The notes beneath the pieces are model-generated. The model did not search any database, had not been told where the DNA came from, and saw nothing but the letters and a program-made list of their open reading frames with translations. A stretch of 64,000 nt of DNA from Verrucomicrobiaceae bacterium (GTDB lineage: Bacteria; Verrucomicrobiota; Verrucomicrobiia; Verrucomicrobiales; Verrucomicrobiaceae). Numbering within the stretch: the stretch's first letter is position 1; each line of letters starts with the position of its first letter. Location: contig CANIBP010000037.1 of NCBI GenBank assembly GCA_947466075.1, forward strand, positions 1 through 64,000. The letters are read 5' to 3'. The position numbers and the translations under genes were made by a program. Shown piece after piece: positions 43,091-50,641 of this stretch.

Positions 43091-46000
43091 TTACTTGGTC
43101 GGAACCGTCTCCAACGCATGAACCGGACGCCAGATGCCACCGGCACCGACCTTGTTATGCACGCGCACGTGCAGCACATTCACACCTGCTTTGAGTTGAT
43201 CGGCCGGGACCTCGACAATGAACGGCTCATCATACAAGGCAGTGAAGGCCTTCTTCTCCGACTTCTCGGAGTGCTCGCCGATCTGCCTGCCATTGAGATA
43301 GACCCAGGCCTGCTCATCCACGCCGGCGAACATAAGCCGAAGCGATTTGCCTTGGGAGGCAGCAGGCATCGTGAAGGCCACGCGATACCAGCCCTCGCCC
43401 AGCAGCTTGCCGATTGCCTCGGTCTCCTCCCAGAAGGTCGGCACCTGAATGGGCAGCCAATCGGTCTCTGCATAGCTCGATGACTTGAACCACTCGTCCT
43501 TCGCCCCCACCTCCGTGGGATCAGCACGGAAACGCCAGTCGGTCAAGGCAACGGTTGGTCCCTTGGCGATCTGGGCTTTCCATTCCGCTGGCGTTTCAAA
43601 TGTATCCCGGTAGCTCTTCTCGCGAATGATCTTCAGCGGATGAGAGCCTGACGAAGCAGATGAGCCATCACTGTTGAAGGACAGCTCCCCGTTGCTGCGC
43701 GGGTCTTCGATGCCAGCGCCGCCTGGGATCATCGACCATGCACTAACTCCGGCGGGGCTCGTGCGCTGGAAATTGACAAACCAATTCTGGTCTGGCTTCA
43801 CGGGGGCGGGTGGGATGGAGCGCAGAGGGATGGTCATTATCACACTGAGGCGCTTGGCTTTGGCATCGTGCACTGCGCTGTGCGTCCAGTCCGTTTTCCA
43901 CAAGGGATCAAACTTGCCGTAGCCGAGATTCATCATGTCCTCGATCAATCCGCGTGCCGCCTGAGTGCGCGAGTCGGGCTTGAGTCCGGCGCTGAACTTG
44001 AAGGTCACCTTCGAGCCTGCAGCCGGCATCAGGTAGGCTTCGACACGCTCCTTCTCGATGGACTCGGCAGTGGCATTTGGCGGCAGGTCGCTGTCGAAGC
44101 GGAGATAGAGCTGCTTGTCATCATACATCGCGCGGACTTGCGTGGCCTCGAATGTCTGTGGCTGGACTTTGTCCCACTGCGGTGAATCCATCGCCACGGC
44201 TGCCTTCGCCAGTTGTGCATTCATGCGCTTCGCATTGGCCAGCGGCGCGTTGCGTTTGGCAGCGGTGTCCCAGTTGAAGAACGAGTCTTTGTAGGGCTCC
44301 TGGTAGCCATCATGCTTGAGCTTCAAAGTGTCGGCGCTATGACCGGTGGGCGGGAAGAGCGTTAAGGGCCAACCCGCGAGTCCCTTGCCCTTGGCGAAGA
44401 GTTGGTCGATGGTGGCTCTTCTGGCATCGATGGCGTTGAGCAGGCGGTCCATCGAGGCTGCGTCGGGCGAGATCTGGTAGGCGTTGTAGAGATGGACGGT
44501 AGTGACCACGCCTTTGAGGTATTCAAACTCAGCGCGCACAAGCGCGAGGCGGGTCTGCACCTTGGGACTGGCCTCGGTTTTCTCGGCGAGGGCCAGCTGC
44601 TTCTCCATGCCTTGAATGAGTTCCACGGGATACAGAAAGGCAATGATCGACTCTGGGCTGGAGAGGTGCTTGTGACCGCGCCCATACATGTCCACAAAAC
44701 TCCAGCCGTCCTCACGAGTGGCCATGTAACGCGAATAGATTTCCAGCGAGTTGAAGAGCTGATCGTAGAAGCTCATCATCGCAGGAGCCGACTTGCCGAA
44801 AGCGGCGCTGACATACTCGATGACGAGGTTCTTGGCCGTGTGCGCGCCAGGTCCATCGAACATCCGGCCCATGGTGTAATAGGTCGGTCCTTCCAGTCCG
44901 TAGGCGATACCGCCATTGCCGTCGCGCGCGATGGAGTGAACATTGGCCGCCATCAGTCGTTTCGCCGCGTTCTCCACATAAAGGGGCGTTCTAAAAGGGA
45001 AGTAACGCGGCATCATGTTCGGGCACCAGTAGTAGAGATAGGTGGCGAATCCCTGCGGCGCGCCAAAGTTCCGCCATGCGGCCAGTTCGTGATCGCGAGT
45101 GCCACACATCCCGAGCCGCACGTTGGGAGGGAAGGAGTTGAAGGTCTTGGGCAGGGTCTCGGTGATCGCATAGACCGAGAGCGTGATGGTGCGATCAGGA
45201 AAGGCCTTGTGAGCGCGTTCGGCGAGGTTGCGATGGAGAATCCAAATCTTCTCGCTCCAGTCCGAGCCGGTGCCGAAGAGCTTGGTGCAAGCCTCGCACT
45301 CGCATCCACGAAAGCCGTCGGGCTGCCCGAGGTCCACGTTTTGGAAGCCCATCTTGAAGTGCTTTTCGAGGTCTTGATAAAGCAGCTCCTGCGCTTCGGG
45401 ATTGGAAATGCAGAACTGAATCTGGGCTTCGCCTCCTGTGATCTGGCGCTTGCCGCCGAGCAGCGCGAAACGCTCAGGATGCTTGGCGAAGTCGGCTTCA
45501 GTGGAGGGGACCGCGCGATGCCAGGTGTGTCCGCCGAAGGTGGAGTCGATGGTGGGAAAGCGATTTTGCGACAGATGATAAAAGCTCACTACCGGAGGCC
45601 AGGTGATGTCGTAATCGAGAACCGGCGTCTTTTTCACATCGAGATCCGGCGGCACGGAAATCCTCGGCGTGGGCAGATACTCGATGGTGGGTGTGTTGAG
45701 CAGATCCACTTTGGCGACATTCGCCAGCGGAGCGAAGCCGCCTTGCTCAGGAAATAGGAAGCGCGTGCCCACATACTGTTGAAGAAAGTCCGTCACTGCC
45801 TTTGCGGTGCCGATTCGGTCAAAGCCTGAACCTTGTGGGTTATCCCCTCCCCTGCCTGGCGCCGATTCATCGCAGCCCGCGATGATGAGATCGCGTCCGA
45901 CGGCCTTGTGGACATAGCTCCAACCTTTGCACGCCACTCCGTGACTACGAGCTAAAGCGGTGGCACCCAAGTAAATGCCCGGCTTGGCGGCATCGCGGGC

Positions 46001-46741
46001 GGCTTCCGTCACGATCGGTAACTCCGCGCCGTTGGCTTTGAAAGCCGTCTGGAGCAATCGCGCCACCTGTTGCAGGTCCGCCTGAATCGCAGGCGTCGGA
46101 AACGTGTCCGGCAGCACGATTTGATGCGCACTCTGGCCTTTGTCAGCGATCACCAGGAGCGAGGAACTGAGCTTGTCCGCGATCTTCTCATTCACTGCCC
46201 GCATCTTATCGCCCCAAACCGGAGCCATGGCCAGAAGGTCGGAGCTGTCGTAACGCTCCATGACTTTCTGCGCTTCCCGCGGCTTGTCCTGCTGGTGAAG
46301 AATCGATGCCGCATTGATGGTCGCGCTGATCGGCAGCCAGCTCATGGATTTACCCGCGCACTCGAAGGCCCGGTTATAGGCGGCTAACGCTTGGTCCTCG
46401 TTTGCCAGGAGACCGCCATAGAGCGTGCCCAGTTCATGCCAGAGTTCGCCGCTCTTCGGAGACATCTCGACGGCCAGTTTCAGATCCCGCTCTGCCTTCG
46501 CTCCATCCTTTAGCGCGCCATACGCTTTCGCCCGCAAACTGAGAGCCTCGGTGGCTTTGGCCGGAACGTCCTTCCACGCGGCGATGTTTTCATCCTTGAA
46601 CTGTGCGATCAGTTCACTCCATTTTCGCTCCTTGGCCAGCTCACGCATCGTGGTGAGCGATGTATCCACATCAGAGCCGGATGCTGAAGCGACAAAGATC
46701 GCGAGCGTGGCGAGAACAGCAGTGATTAGTCGGGTCGTCAT
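43091..46741 (-). CDS. TPR-DUF4838-CBM9-like multidomain secreted protein
   Basis: The start at 46741 (MTTRLITAVLATLAIFVASA) gives a signal peptide; ten extra upstream codons overlap the neighbour's stop. Domains in order for the 1216 residues: TPR module at about 25-175 (RKWSELIAQFKDENIAAW, AERDLKLAVEMSPKSGELWH); GH20/67-type domain (IVLPDTFPTPAIQADLQQ); DUF4838 core with VDLGQPDGFRGCECEACTKL (a CxCxxC cluster); CBM9-like domain near 850-1050; and a GH2-type galactose-binding sandwich at the end (WVYLNGRQIGEHSEKSEKK). It is the largest of five DUF4838 proteins here. Its TPR resembles the C-terminus of the protein encoded just upstream. Confidence 0.8.
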   Translation of the reverse strand: MTTRLITAVLATLAIFVASASGSDVDTSLTTMRELAKERKWSELIAQFKDENIAAWKDVPAKATEALSLRAKAYGALKDGAKAERDLKLAVEMSPKSGELWHELGTLYGGLLANEDQALAAYNRAFECAGKSMSWLPISATINAASILHQQDKPREAQKVMERYDSSDLLAMAPVWGDKMRAVNEKIADKLSSSLLVIADKGQSAHQIVLPDTFPTPAIQADLQQVARLLQTAFKANGAELPIVTEAARDAAKPGIYLGATALARSHGVACKGWSYVHKAVGRDLIIAGCDESAPGRGGDNPQGSGFDRIGTAKAVTDFLQQYVGTRFLFPEQGGFAPLANVAKVDLLNTPTIEYLPTPRISVPPDLDVKKTPVLDYDITWPPVVSFYHLSQNRFPTIDSTFGGHTWHRAVPSTEADFAKHPERFALLGGKRQITGGEAQIQFCISNPEAQELLYQDLEKHFKMGFQNVDLGQPDGFRGCECEACTKLFGTGSDWSEKIWILHRNLAERAHKAFPDRTITLSVYAITETLPKTFNSFPPNVRLGMCGTRDHELAAWRNFGAPQGFATYLYYWCPNMMPRYFPFRTPLYVENAAKRLMAANVHSIARDGNGGIAYGLEGPTYYTMGRMFDGPGAHTAKNLVIEYVSAAFGKSAPAMMSFYDQLFNSLEIYSRYMATREDGWSFVDMYGRGHKHLSSPESIIAFLYPVELIQGMEKQLALAEKTEASPKVQTRLALVRAEFEYLKGVVTTVHLYNAYQISPDAASMDRLLNAIDARRATIDQLFAKGKGLAGWPLTLFPPTGHSADTLKLKHDGYQEPYKDSFFNWDTAAKRNAPLANAKRMNAQLAKAAVAMDSPQWDKVQPQTFEATQVRAMYDDKQLYLRFDSDLPPNATAESIEKERVEAYLMPAAGSKVTFKFSAGLKPDSRTQAARGLIEDMMNLGYGKFDPLWKTDWTHSAVHDAKAKRLSVIMTIPLRSIPPAPVKPDQNWFVNFQRTSPAGVSAWSMIPGGAGIEDPRSNGELSFNSDGSSASSGSHPLKIIREKSYRDTFETPAEWKAQIAKGPTVALTDWRFRADPTEVGAKDEWFKSSSYAETDWLPIQVPTFWEETEAIGKLLGEGWYRVAFTMPAASQGKSLRLMFAGVDEQAWVYLNGRQIGEHSEKSEKKAFTALYDEPFIVEVPADQLKAGVNVLHVRVHNKVGAGGIWRPVHALETVPTK

Positions 46742-46754
46742 GTTTGGGGAGAGT

Positions 46755-48338
46755 TTAGGGTTGTGTTTCAAGACTCAAAGCCTCGCGGAACTTGGCCATC
46801 GACTCAGCTTCCTTCCCTTGAGCCGCGTAAAGATGACCATAGCTGCGCAGGAGCCTGATACGCCAGGTGGCCGGGAGCTGGCTGAGGTCGCCGTAGGGTT
46901 TCAGCAGTTCGAGAGCGGCATCCAGCTTCACTTGATCCGTGTAGAGTTTCGCCAGGCTGACGGTGGCGGTGAGCGGCTGCCAACCCATGTTGTTCGCACC
47001 TGTGATCTCAATCACTTGTCGATACGCCGCGATGGCCTTTGCCTCGTCGTTGAGGTTGTTGACGTAGTTTTCGCCCAGCAGCAACAGGGCGGCCTCATTG
47101 CGTGGAGCGAGCTTGAGCGCGGCCAGGAGATCGGCTTCGGCGTGTGGGCCATCCTTGGTGAAGGAGTAAGTCTGACCACGGAGCTGCAACGCCTCGCCTC
47201 CCTGCTTGGCTGAGTCAGCGGGCCACGATGCGAAGTCCTCGGCGCCGAACTGCTCGAGGAGTTCCTTCCATTTTCGATCCTGGAACATCACCTTCATGCG
47301 TATCACGATGGAGACTGTGTCAGACGCATAGTCGTTGTATCGCGCCGCGACCTGTGCGCTCTGCGGATCACCGTGATGGAAATAGAACCGGTGCCGCAAA
47401 TTGATGCTCGCGCCCGCAGCCAGTGTGTAGTCGCCCGAGTGCGATGCGCAGGCCGCACAGTTCGCGCCTTTGGACGGCGCGCAGATCACCGTCTTGTGAT
47501 CGCCGTAGTTGCCCTTGAAATGATCCGTGCCAAAGCGGTTCGCGGTCATGAGGCCGTAAGTTCTGGCGTGCCAGTGCGTCGGGAAACGCAGGTTCGATGG
47601 CTGATCGAAGATCGCGATGCCAACGGTCTTGCCGCTCGCATCAGGTCCGAAGTAATCAGCCCACTCGGCCCGCTTGCCCCAGGCTTCAGCGTTCTTATCG
47701 CCACGACTGTTCAAGATTGCGCCGTTGCCCTTGTTTCCCTTCTCGTCCTCGACCTTCATCGTTCCCGCCACCCGCACCAGCAGCCCTCCATCGCGCTTGT
47801 CGCCGAAGATGACGGGTGAGTCGGCGGCCTGCAACTCGACGTCGTAATCCATCAGCAACTGCCGGTTCTCCAGCGGCATGAATGCCAGTCGCACTTTCTC
47901 GCGCAGCACGAGCTTCCCATCGCCGAGCCACTGATTCCAGAGGATCACTTCGCCAGTCTTCCCTGAAGTCATCTTCTCGATCTTCTCCAGCCGCACCTCC
48001 GTCGTGTGTCCTGCCTTCTCCTTGCCGGGCGACCACCAGAAGTTGAAGCCATTCACATCACTGTGCGAAAAGCGGATCGAGCGGTGCCAGGGATGATCGG
48101 GATCTTCGCCCGGCATGCCATCCTTCATCGGGTAGTGCCGCGTGACATTCTCTCCGTTGGGTCCGATGACGGGATAGAGATACGGTGCCACCCATTCCTT
48201 GTGCCGCCATTCGGTGAAGACCTGATCGCCGACCTTGACCTGGATGCGGTCCGGCAGTTCAGTAATCGAGACATCGCCGCCGCCAAACGCGGGCAGCGGC
48301 GCAAGGACGAGAGCGAGAACGGGGAGAAGGCGATTCAT
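46755..48338 (-). CDS. PmoA-like (DUF6807) protein fused to TPR repeats, secreted
   Basis: The start at 48338 (MNRLLPVLALVLAPLPAFGG) gives a signal peptide. The 527-residue protein has an N-terminal DUF6807 domain: TRHYPMKDGMPGEDPDHPWH followed by RSIRFSHSDVNGFNFWW, and NLRFPTHWHARTYGLMTANR. The database name 'methane oxygenase PmoA' is historical and does not imply methane oxidation. From about residue 350 a TPR module follows (DRKWKELLEQFGAEDFASWP, AEADLLAALKLAPRNEAALL). It is the first gene of the minus-strand run, divergent from the LysR regulator, and 13 bases precede the next gene. Expression is probably governed by the operator-like site at 48401-48427. Confidence 0.82.
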   Translation of the reverse strand: MNRLLPVLALVLAPLPAFGGGDVSITELPDRIQVKVGDQVFTEWRHKEWVAPYLYPVIGPNGENVTRHYPMKDGMPGEDPDHPWHRSIRFSHSDVNGFNFWWSPGKEKAGHTTEVRLEKIEKMTSGKTGEVILWNQWLGDGKLVLREKVRLAFMPLENRQLLMDYDVELQAADSPVIFGDKRDGGLLVRVAGTMKVEDEKGNKGNGAILNSRGDKNAEAWGKRAEWADYFGPDASGKTVGIAIFDQPSNLRFPTHWHARTYGLMTANRFGTDHFKGNYGDHKTVICAPSKGANCAACASHSGDYTLAAGASINLRHRFYFHHGDPQSAQVAARYNDYASDTVSIVIRMKVMFQDRKWKELLEQFGAEDFASWPADSAKQGGEALQLRGQTYSFTKDGPHAEADLLAALKLAPRNEAALLLLGENYVNNLNDEAKAIAAYRQVIEITGANNMGWQPLTATVSLAKLYTDQVKLDAALELLKPYGDLSQLPATWRIRLLRSYGHLYAAQGKEAESMAKFREALSLETQP

Positions 48339-48400
48339 TGAGATTGAGGAAGAATACACTCGCAGCGGCTGGATTTGTGCGAGCTATTCGCTGTTAATAA

Positions 48401-48427
48401 AGTAAAGTTGTTTACGCTCAGGCTAAA
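48401..48427. promoter_or_regulatory. palindromic operator-like site, copy 1
   Basis: GTAAA-GTTG-TTTAC (48402-48415) is a perfect 5-bp-arm palindrome. It is followed directly by GCTCAGGCTAAA. The same arrangement, with a changed central tetranucleotide and one arm mismatch, recurs at 50451-50477. This copy lies in the 97-base gap between the divergent PmoA-like and LysR genes and ends 9 bases before the LysR ATG. The binding protein is not known; the neighbouring LysR regulator is the first candidate. Confidence 0.62.
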
Positions 48428-48435
48428 ATCACGCC

Positions 48436-49386
48436 ATGAAAACCGACCGCCGCTTTTTCAAAGAACTCCGCTTCCGTCAGCTCCGTGCTCTGGTGGAGCT
48501 GTCGCGTCAGAAGACCTTCTCCGCCGTGGCTGCCGAGCTGAAGATGTCCGTTGTCTCAGCCTGGCGGCAGGTGCGGGCGCTGGAGGAGGAATTCGGCGTG
48601 CAATTGGTCGATACGCAAGGCCAGCAGGTGGTGCTCACGGAGGACGGACGCCTGCTCGTCGAGATGGCGGAGCCGATGGTCGAGAGCTTCCTGTCGTTGC
48701 GCTCGGTCTTCGATGACCGGCAAGGCAAAGCCCCGCGCAGACTCACCGTCGCTGCGCCCGCAGGCGTGCTCAATGACGCGCTGCCAGATCCCGTGACGCG
48801 TTATCGCAAACAATTTCCCAACGTAGGCCTCCGACTCATGGAACGCCCCTCGCGCGGAGCCCTCGCAGCACTGCTAGCCGGACAGTCCGACATCGCCATC
48901 ATCGGCATGACCACCGGCGATACACTGCCGACTTCCCTGAGCCTGCATCGGCTGACGCGTTACCCCATTTACCTGCTCTGCCCGGCGGATCACGTTTTAG
49001 CCACAGCGAAAAAGCTGACGGTGAAACAGATCGCTCAGCATCCGCTCGTGCTCAGCAGCGAGGACACATCCGACCGCTCGCAGGTCGATCTCACCTTTGC
49101 CAATGCCGGTGTGCTCAACCAGCTCAACATCGCCATCAGCGCCTCGCGCGTGCCGATGATCACCAAGTATGTCGCCATGGGCTTCGGAGTCGCCTTGCTG
49201 GCCCCAGGCGAAGTGAAGCCCCTGGTGCCCAAGCGTGGCCAACCCCAGCTCATCTGGCTCGATGTGAGTCGGCTCTTCGGCCACGAAGACCTTGTTCTGC
49301 TGCAAAGGCAGGGCCGCTTCGAGCTGCCGCATGTGAAGGTGTTTCGGGAACTTGTAGAACGATCCTTCCAGGTCGTTGAGTCGTAG
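48436..49386 (+). CDS. LysR-family transcriptional regulator
   Basis: The 316-residue protein has an N-terminal winged helix-turn-helix at about 14-73 (LRFRQLRALVELSRQKTFSA, MSVVSAWRQVRALEEEFGVQ). A LysR effector domain follows (RRLTVAAPAGVLNDALPDPV, SDIAIIGMTTGD, ITKYVAMGFGVALLAPGEV). LysR proteins sense a small metabolite and often act on the gene divergent from their own. Here that gene opens the 48-kb minus-strand run. The last ten codons and the stop (V-E-R-S-F-Q-V-V-E-S) lie inside the repeated inverted-repeat element 49354-49461, so the C-terminus has been formed by that element. Confidence 0.92.
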   Translation: MKTDRRFFKELRFRQLRALVELSRQKTFSAVAAELKMSVVSAWRQVRALEEEFGVQLVDTQGQQVVLTEDGRLLVEMAEPMVESFLSLRSVFDDRQGKAPRRLTVAAPAGVLNDALPDPVTRYRKQFPNVGLRLMERPSRGALAALLAGQSDIAIIGMTTGDTLPTSLSLHRLTRYPIYLLCPADHVLATAKKLTVKQIAQHPLVLSSEDTSDRSQVDLTFANAGVLNQLNIAISASRVPMITKYVAMGFGVALLAPGEVKPLVPKRGQPQLIWLDVSRLFGHEDLVLLQRQGRFELPHVKVFRELVERSFQVVES

Positions 49387-49461
49387 AGCGACCGTCTCGG
49401 TCGCTTGCGTGCGGGCAAGATGCCCCCACTACCAGTCTGCGAGCCAGAGGCATCGTTCTAC
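49354..49461. repeat. 108-bp inverted-repeat (REP/MITE-like) element, copy A
   Basis: The element begins GTAGAACGA and ends TCGTTCTAC at 49461. It aligns from end to end with 55635-55743. Inside are two hairpins: AGCGACCG-TCT-CGGTCGCT (49387-49405) and GGGCA-AGA-TGCCC (49413-49425). It lies between the convergent LysR and VanX-like genes. Its left end encodes the last ten LysR codons, and its right end supplies the TAG stop of the VanX-like gene. The hairpins probably also act as a bidirectional terminator. Confidence 0.82.
49387..49425. terminator. double hairpin between convergent genes
   Basis: An 8-bp stem with a 3-base loop (49387-49405) is followed by a 5-bp stem with a 3-base loop (49413-49425), just after the LysR stop codon and before the end of the opposing gene. 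No U-tract is present, so termination is inferred from position and stem strength. Confidence 0.5.
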
Positions 49462-50306
49462 GCCACCCGTTCCAGCGCCGCCGCGATCTCGCTCTCGATC
49501 ACTGACAGCGGATTGAGCAGTGCGAGCGGATCTTCGACCGGCGTCACCTCATTTGTGATCGGATCCCAGTTCACCGGCCCAAAGCGACACGGCGCGTGAT
49601 TGCCAGTGAGGATGTGCATACCGGCATCATCTTTGTCGAAATGCCAAAACTCGAAGGGGAAGTGGATAAAGCCGTGCTTCTCCATCATGGCGCAAATATC
49701 CAGCCGGGTGGCGACATGCTCAGGCGCGACGAAGGGCGAGCGCATGGGCGTGCACTCGCTCATTTCGAGATACGGATAGCCACGCCACACCTCCGTGCCG
49801 TCATCGCGATTGAACACCGAGATGTCGATGGCTGAGCCGGACATGTGTGCGCCGATCTTCGGCATGTTGGCCGTCAGCACGATGGCGCGGCGGAACATCA
49901 TCTCAGGCGTTGGGATCTCGCCGCCGAGTTCCCACATCGTCTTCTTGAGCACGTTGTCGAAGACCGATGGCTTGCGCACCAACTGCCGCTGCATGTCCAG
50001 CGAGCGGAAGCAGTCCTCGATCTTCAAGACCCAGCCGCGCTCATTCATCTCGCGACCGATTGTGATCACATCGCGCACGAGGCTTTCGCGCAGGAAGTAA
50101 ACGCGATCCAGATCACCCGCGATCTTGCTAGTGGAGAACAGCATCTCCACATTCGCAGCGGCAGCAGCTTCGGGAATGGAGGCGAAGCGTTCGCCGCATT
50201 CGTTCACCGGAAACTCGATGAGCTTCTGCACGATGGCATAGCCCGCCTCCATCTGTTCAGTCCAATACGCACGGCGTGCGGTTTCGTCGTTGCTGTTAGT
50301 GCTCAT
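49458..50306 (-). CDS. VanX-like D-alanyl-D-alanine dipeptidase (peptidase M15D)
   Basis: The start at 50306 (MSTNSNDETARRAYWTEQME) is preferred because the open frame further upstream only translates the 16-bp tandem repeat. The 282-residue cytoplasmic protein has GAHMSGSAIDIS at about 152-163, matching the SxHxxGxAxD zinc motif (His154, Asp161), and FEFWHFD (Glu219, His222), matching ExWH. These residues define VanX/DdpX-type dipeptidases, which hydrolyse D-Ala-D-Ala for cell-wall turnover or glycopeptide resistance. No van ligase or sensor is nearby, so a housekeeping or nutrient role is more likely than resistance. The stop codon comes from the repeat element. Confidence 0.86.
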   Translation of the reverse strand: MSTNSNDETARRAYWTEQMEAGYAIVQKLIEFPVNECGERFASIPEAAAAANVEMLFSTSKIAGDLDRVYFLRESLVRDVITIGREMNERGWVLKIEDCFRSLDMQRQLVRKPSVFDNVLKKTMWELGGEIPTPEMMFRRAIVLTANMPKIGAHMSGSAIDISVFNRDDGTEVWRGYPYLEMSECTPMRSPFVAPEHVATRLDICAMMEKHGFIHFPFEFWHFDKDDAGMHILTGNHAPCRFGPVNWDPITNEVTPVEDPLALLNPLSVIESEIAAALERVA

Positions 50307-50311
50307 GGTTA

Positions 50312-50391
50312 GCGATGGGAAGAGTCGGCGATGGGAAGAGTCGGCGATGGGAAGAGTCGGCGATGGGAAGAGTCGGCGATGGGAAGAGTCG
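50312..50391. repeat. five perfect 16-bp tandem repeats
   Basis: The unit GCGATGGGAAGAGTCG is repeated five times without mismatch, starting five bases upstream of the VanX-like ATG. The unit is not a multiple of three, and the array lies in the 5' leader or promoter of that gene. Copy-number change would alter spacing between promoter and start codon. Confidence 0.93.
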
Positions 50392-50450
50392 GTCGCTCTC
50401 CACATATAACCTGAGTTGCCTCCTTTTCACGAACTTCCTCGCACCACTAA

Positions 50451-50477
50451 AGTAAACGCGATTACGCTCAGGCTAAA
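50451..50477. promoter_or_regulatory. palindromic operator-like site, copy 2
   Basis: GTAAA-CGCG-ATTAC (50452-50465) is followed by GCTCAGGCTAAA, as at 48401-48427. Outside the centre the two 27-base sites differ at only one base or so. It lies in the divergent gap between the VanX-like and DUF1549 genes, suggesting that one regulator controls both loci. Confidence 0.62.
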
Positions 50478-50510
50478 GAGGTCCTGGCAGTGCAAAGTGC
50501 CACAGATTTA

Positions 50511-50557
50511 GGGCGACCATGGATTGGAATGCAAAGTCAGAAAATCCGTGGTCGTCC
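50511..50557 (+). promoter_or_regulatory. long hairpin in the leader of the DUF1549 gene
   Basis: GGGCGACCATGGATT (50511-50525) can pair with AATCCGTGGTCGTCC (50543-50557). This gives a 15-bp stem with two G-U pairs and a 17-base loop, ending 84 bases before the start codon. It may be an mRNA leader structure or a repeat relic. No known riboswitch class is recognised. Confidence 0.5.
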
Positions 50558-50641
50558 TGAATCAGTGGGATGTTTGGACGGCGGCAACTCCTTCCACAGG
50601 ACCGGAAACATGCACATCCTTCCTCTCGTATAGCTCCACTC

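Larger units (their letters stand above)
50307..50641. other. 335-base divergent intergenic region
   Basis: This gap between the VanX-like gene (minus) and the DUF1549 gene (plus) holds three separate elements listed individually: five 16-bp tandem repeats, a second copy of the operator-like site, and a long hairpin in the plus-strand leader. No convincing coding sequence is seen in it. Confidence 0.7.

Noticed and set aside
46755..48338. Methane monooxygenase subunit
   Set aside because: The 'PmoA' label of DUF6807 is a historical database name. The protein is a secreted beta-rich domain with TPR repeats, and no pmoB/pmoC is nearby.
49458..50306. Vancomycin-resistance locus
   Set aside because: Only the VanX-like dipeptidase is present, with no VanA/H/S/R homologues. 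Such dipeptidases are common outside resistance clusters.
50312..50391. CRISPR array
   Set aside because: The 16-bp units are directly adjacent, with no spacers and no cas genes nearby.
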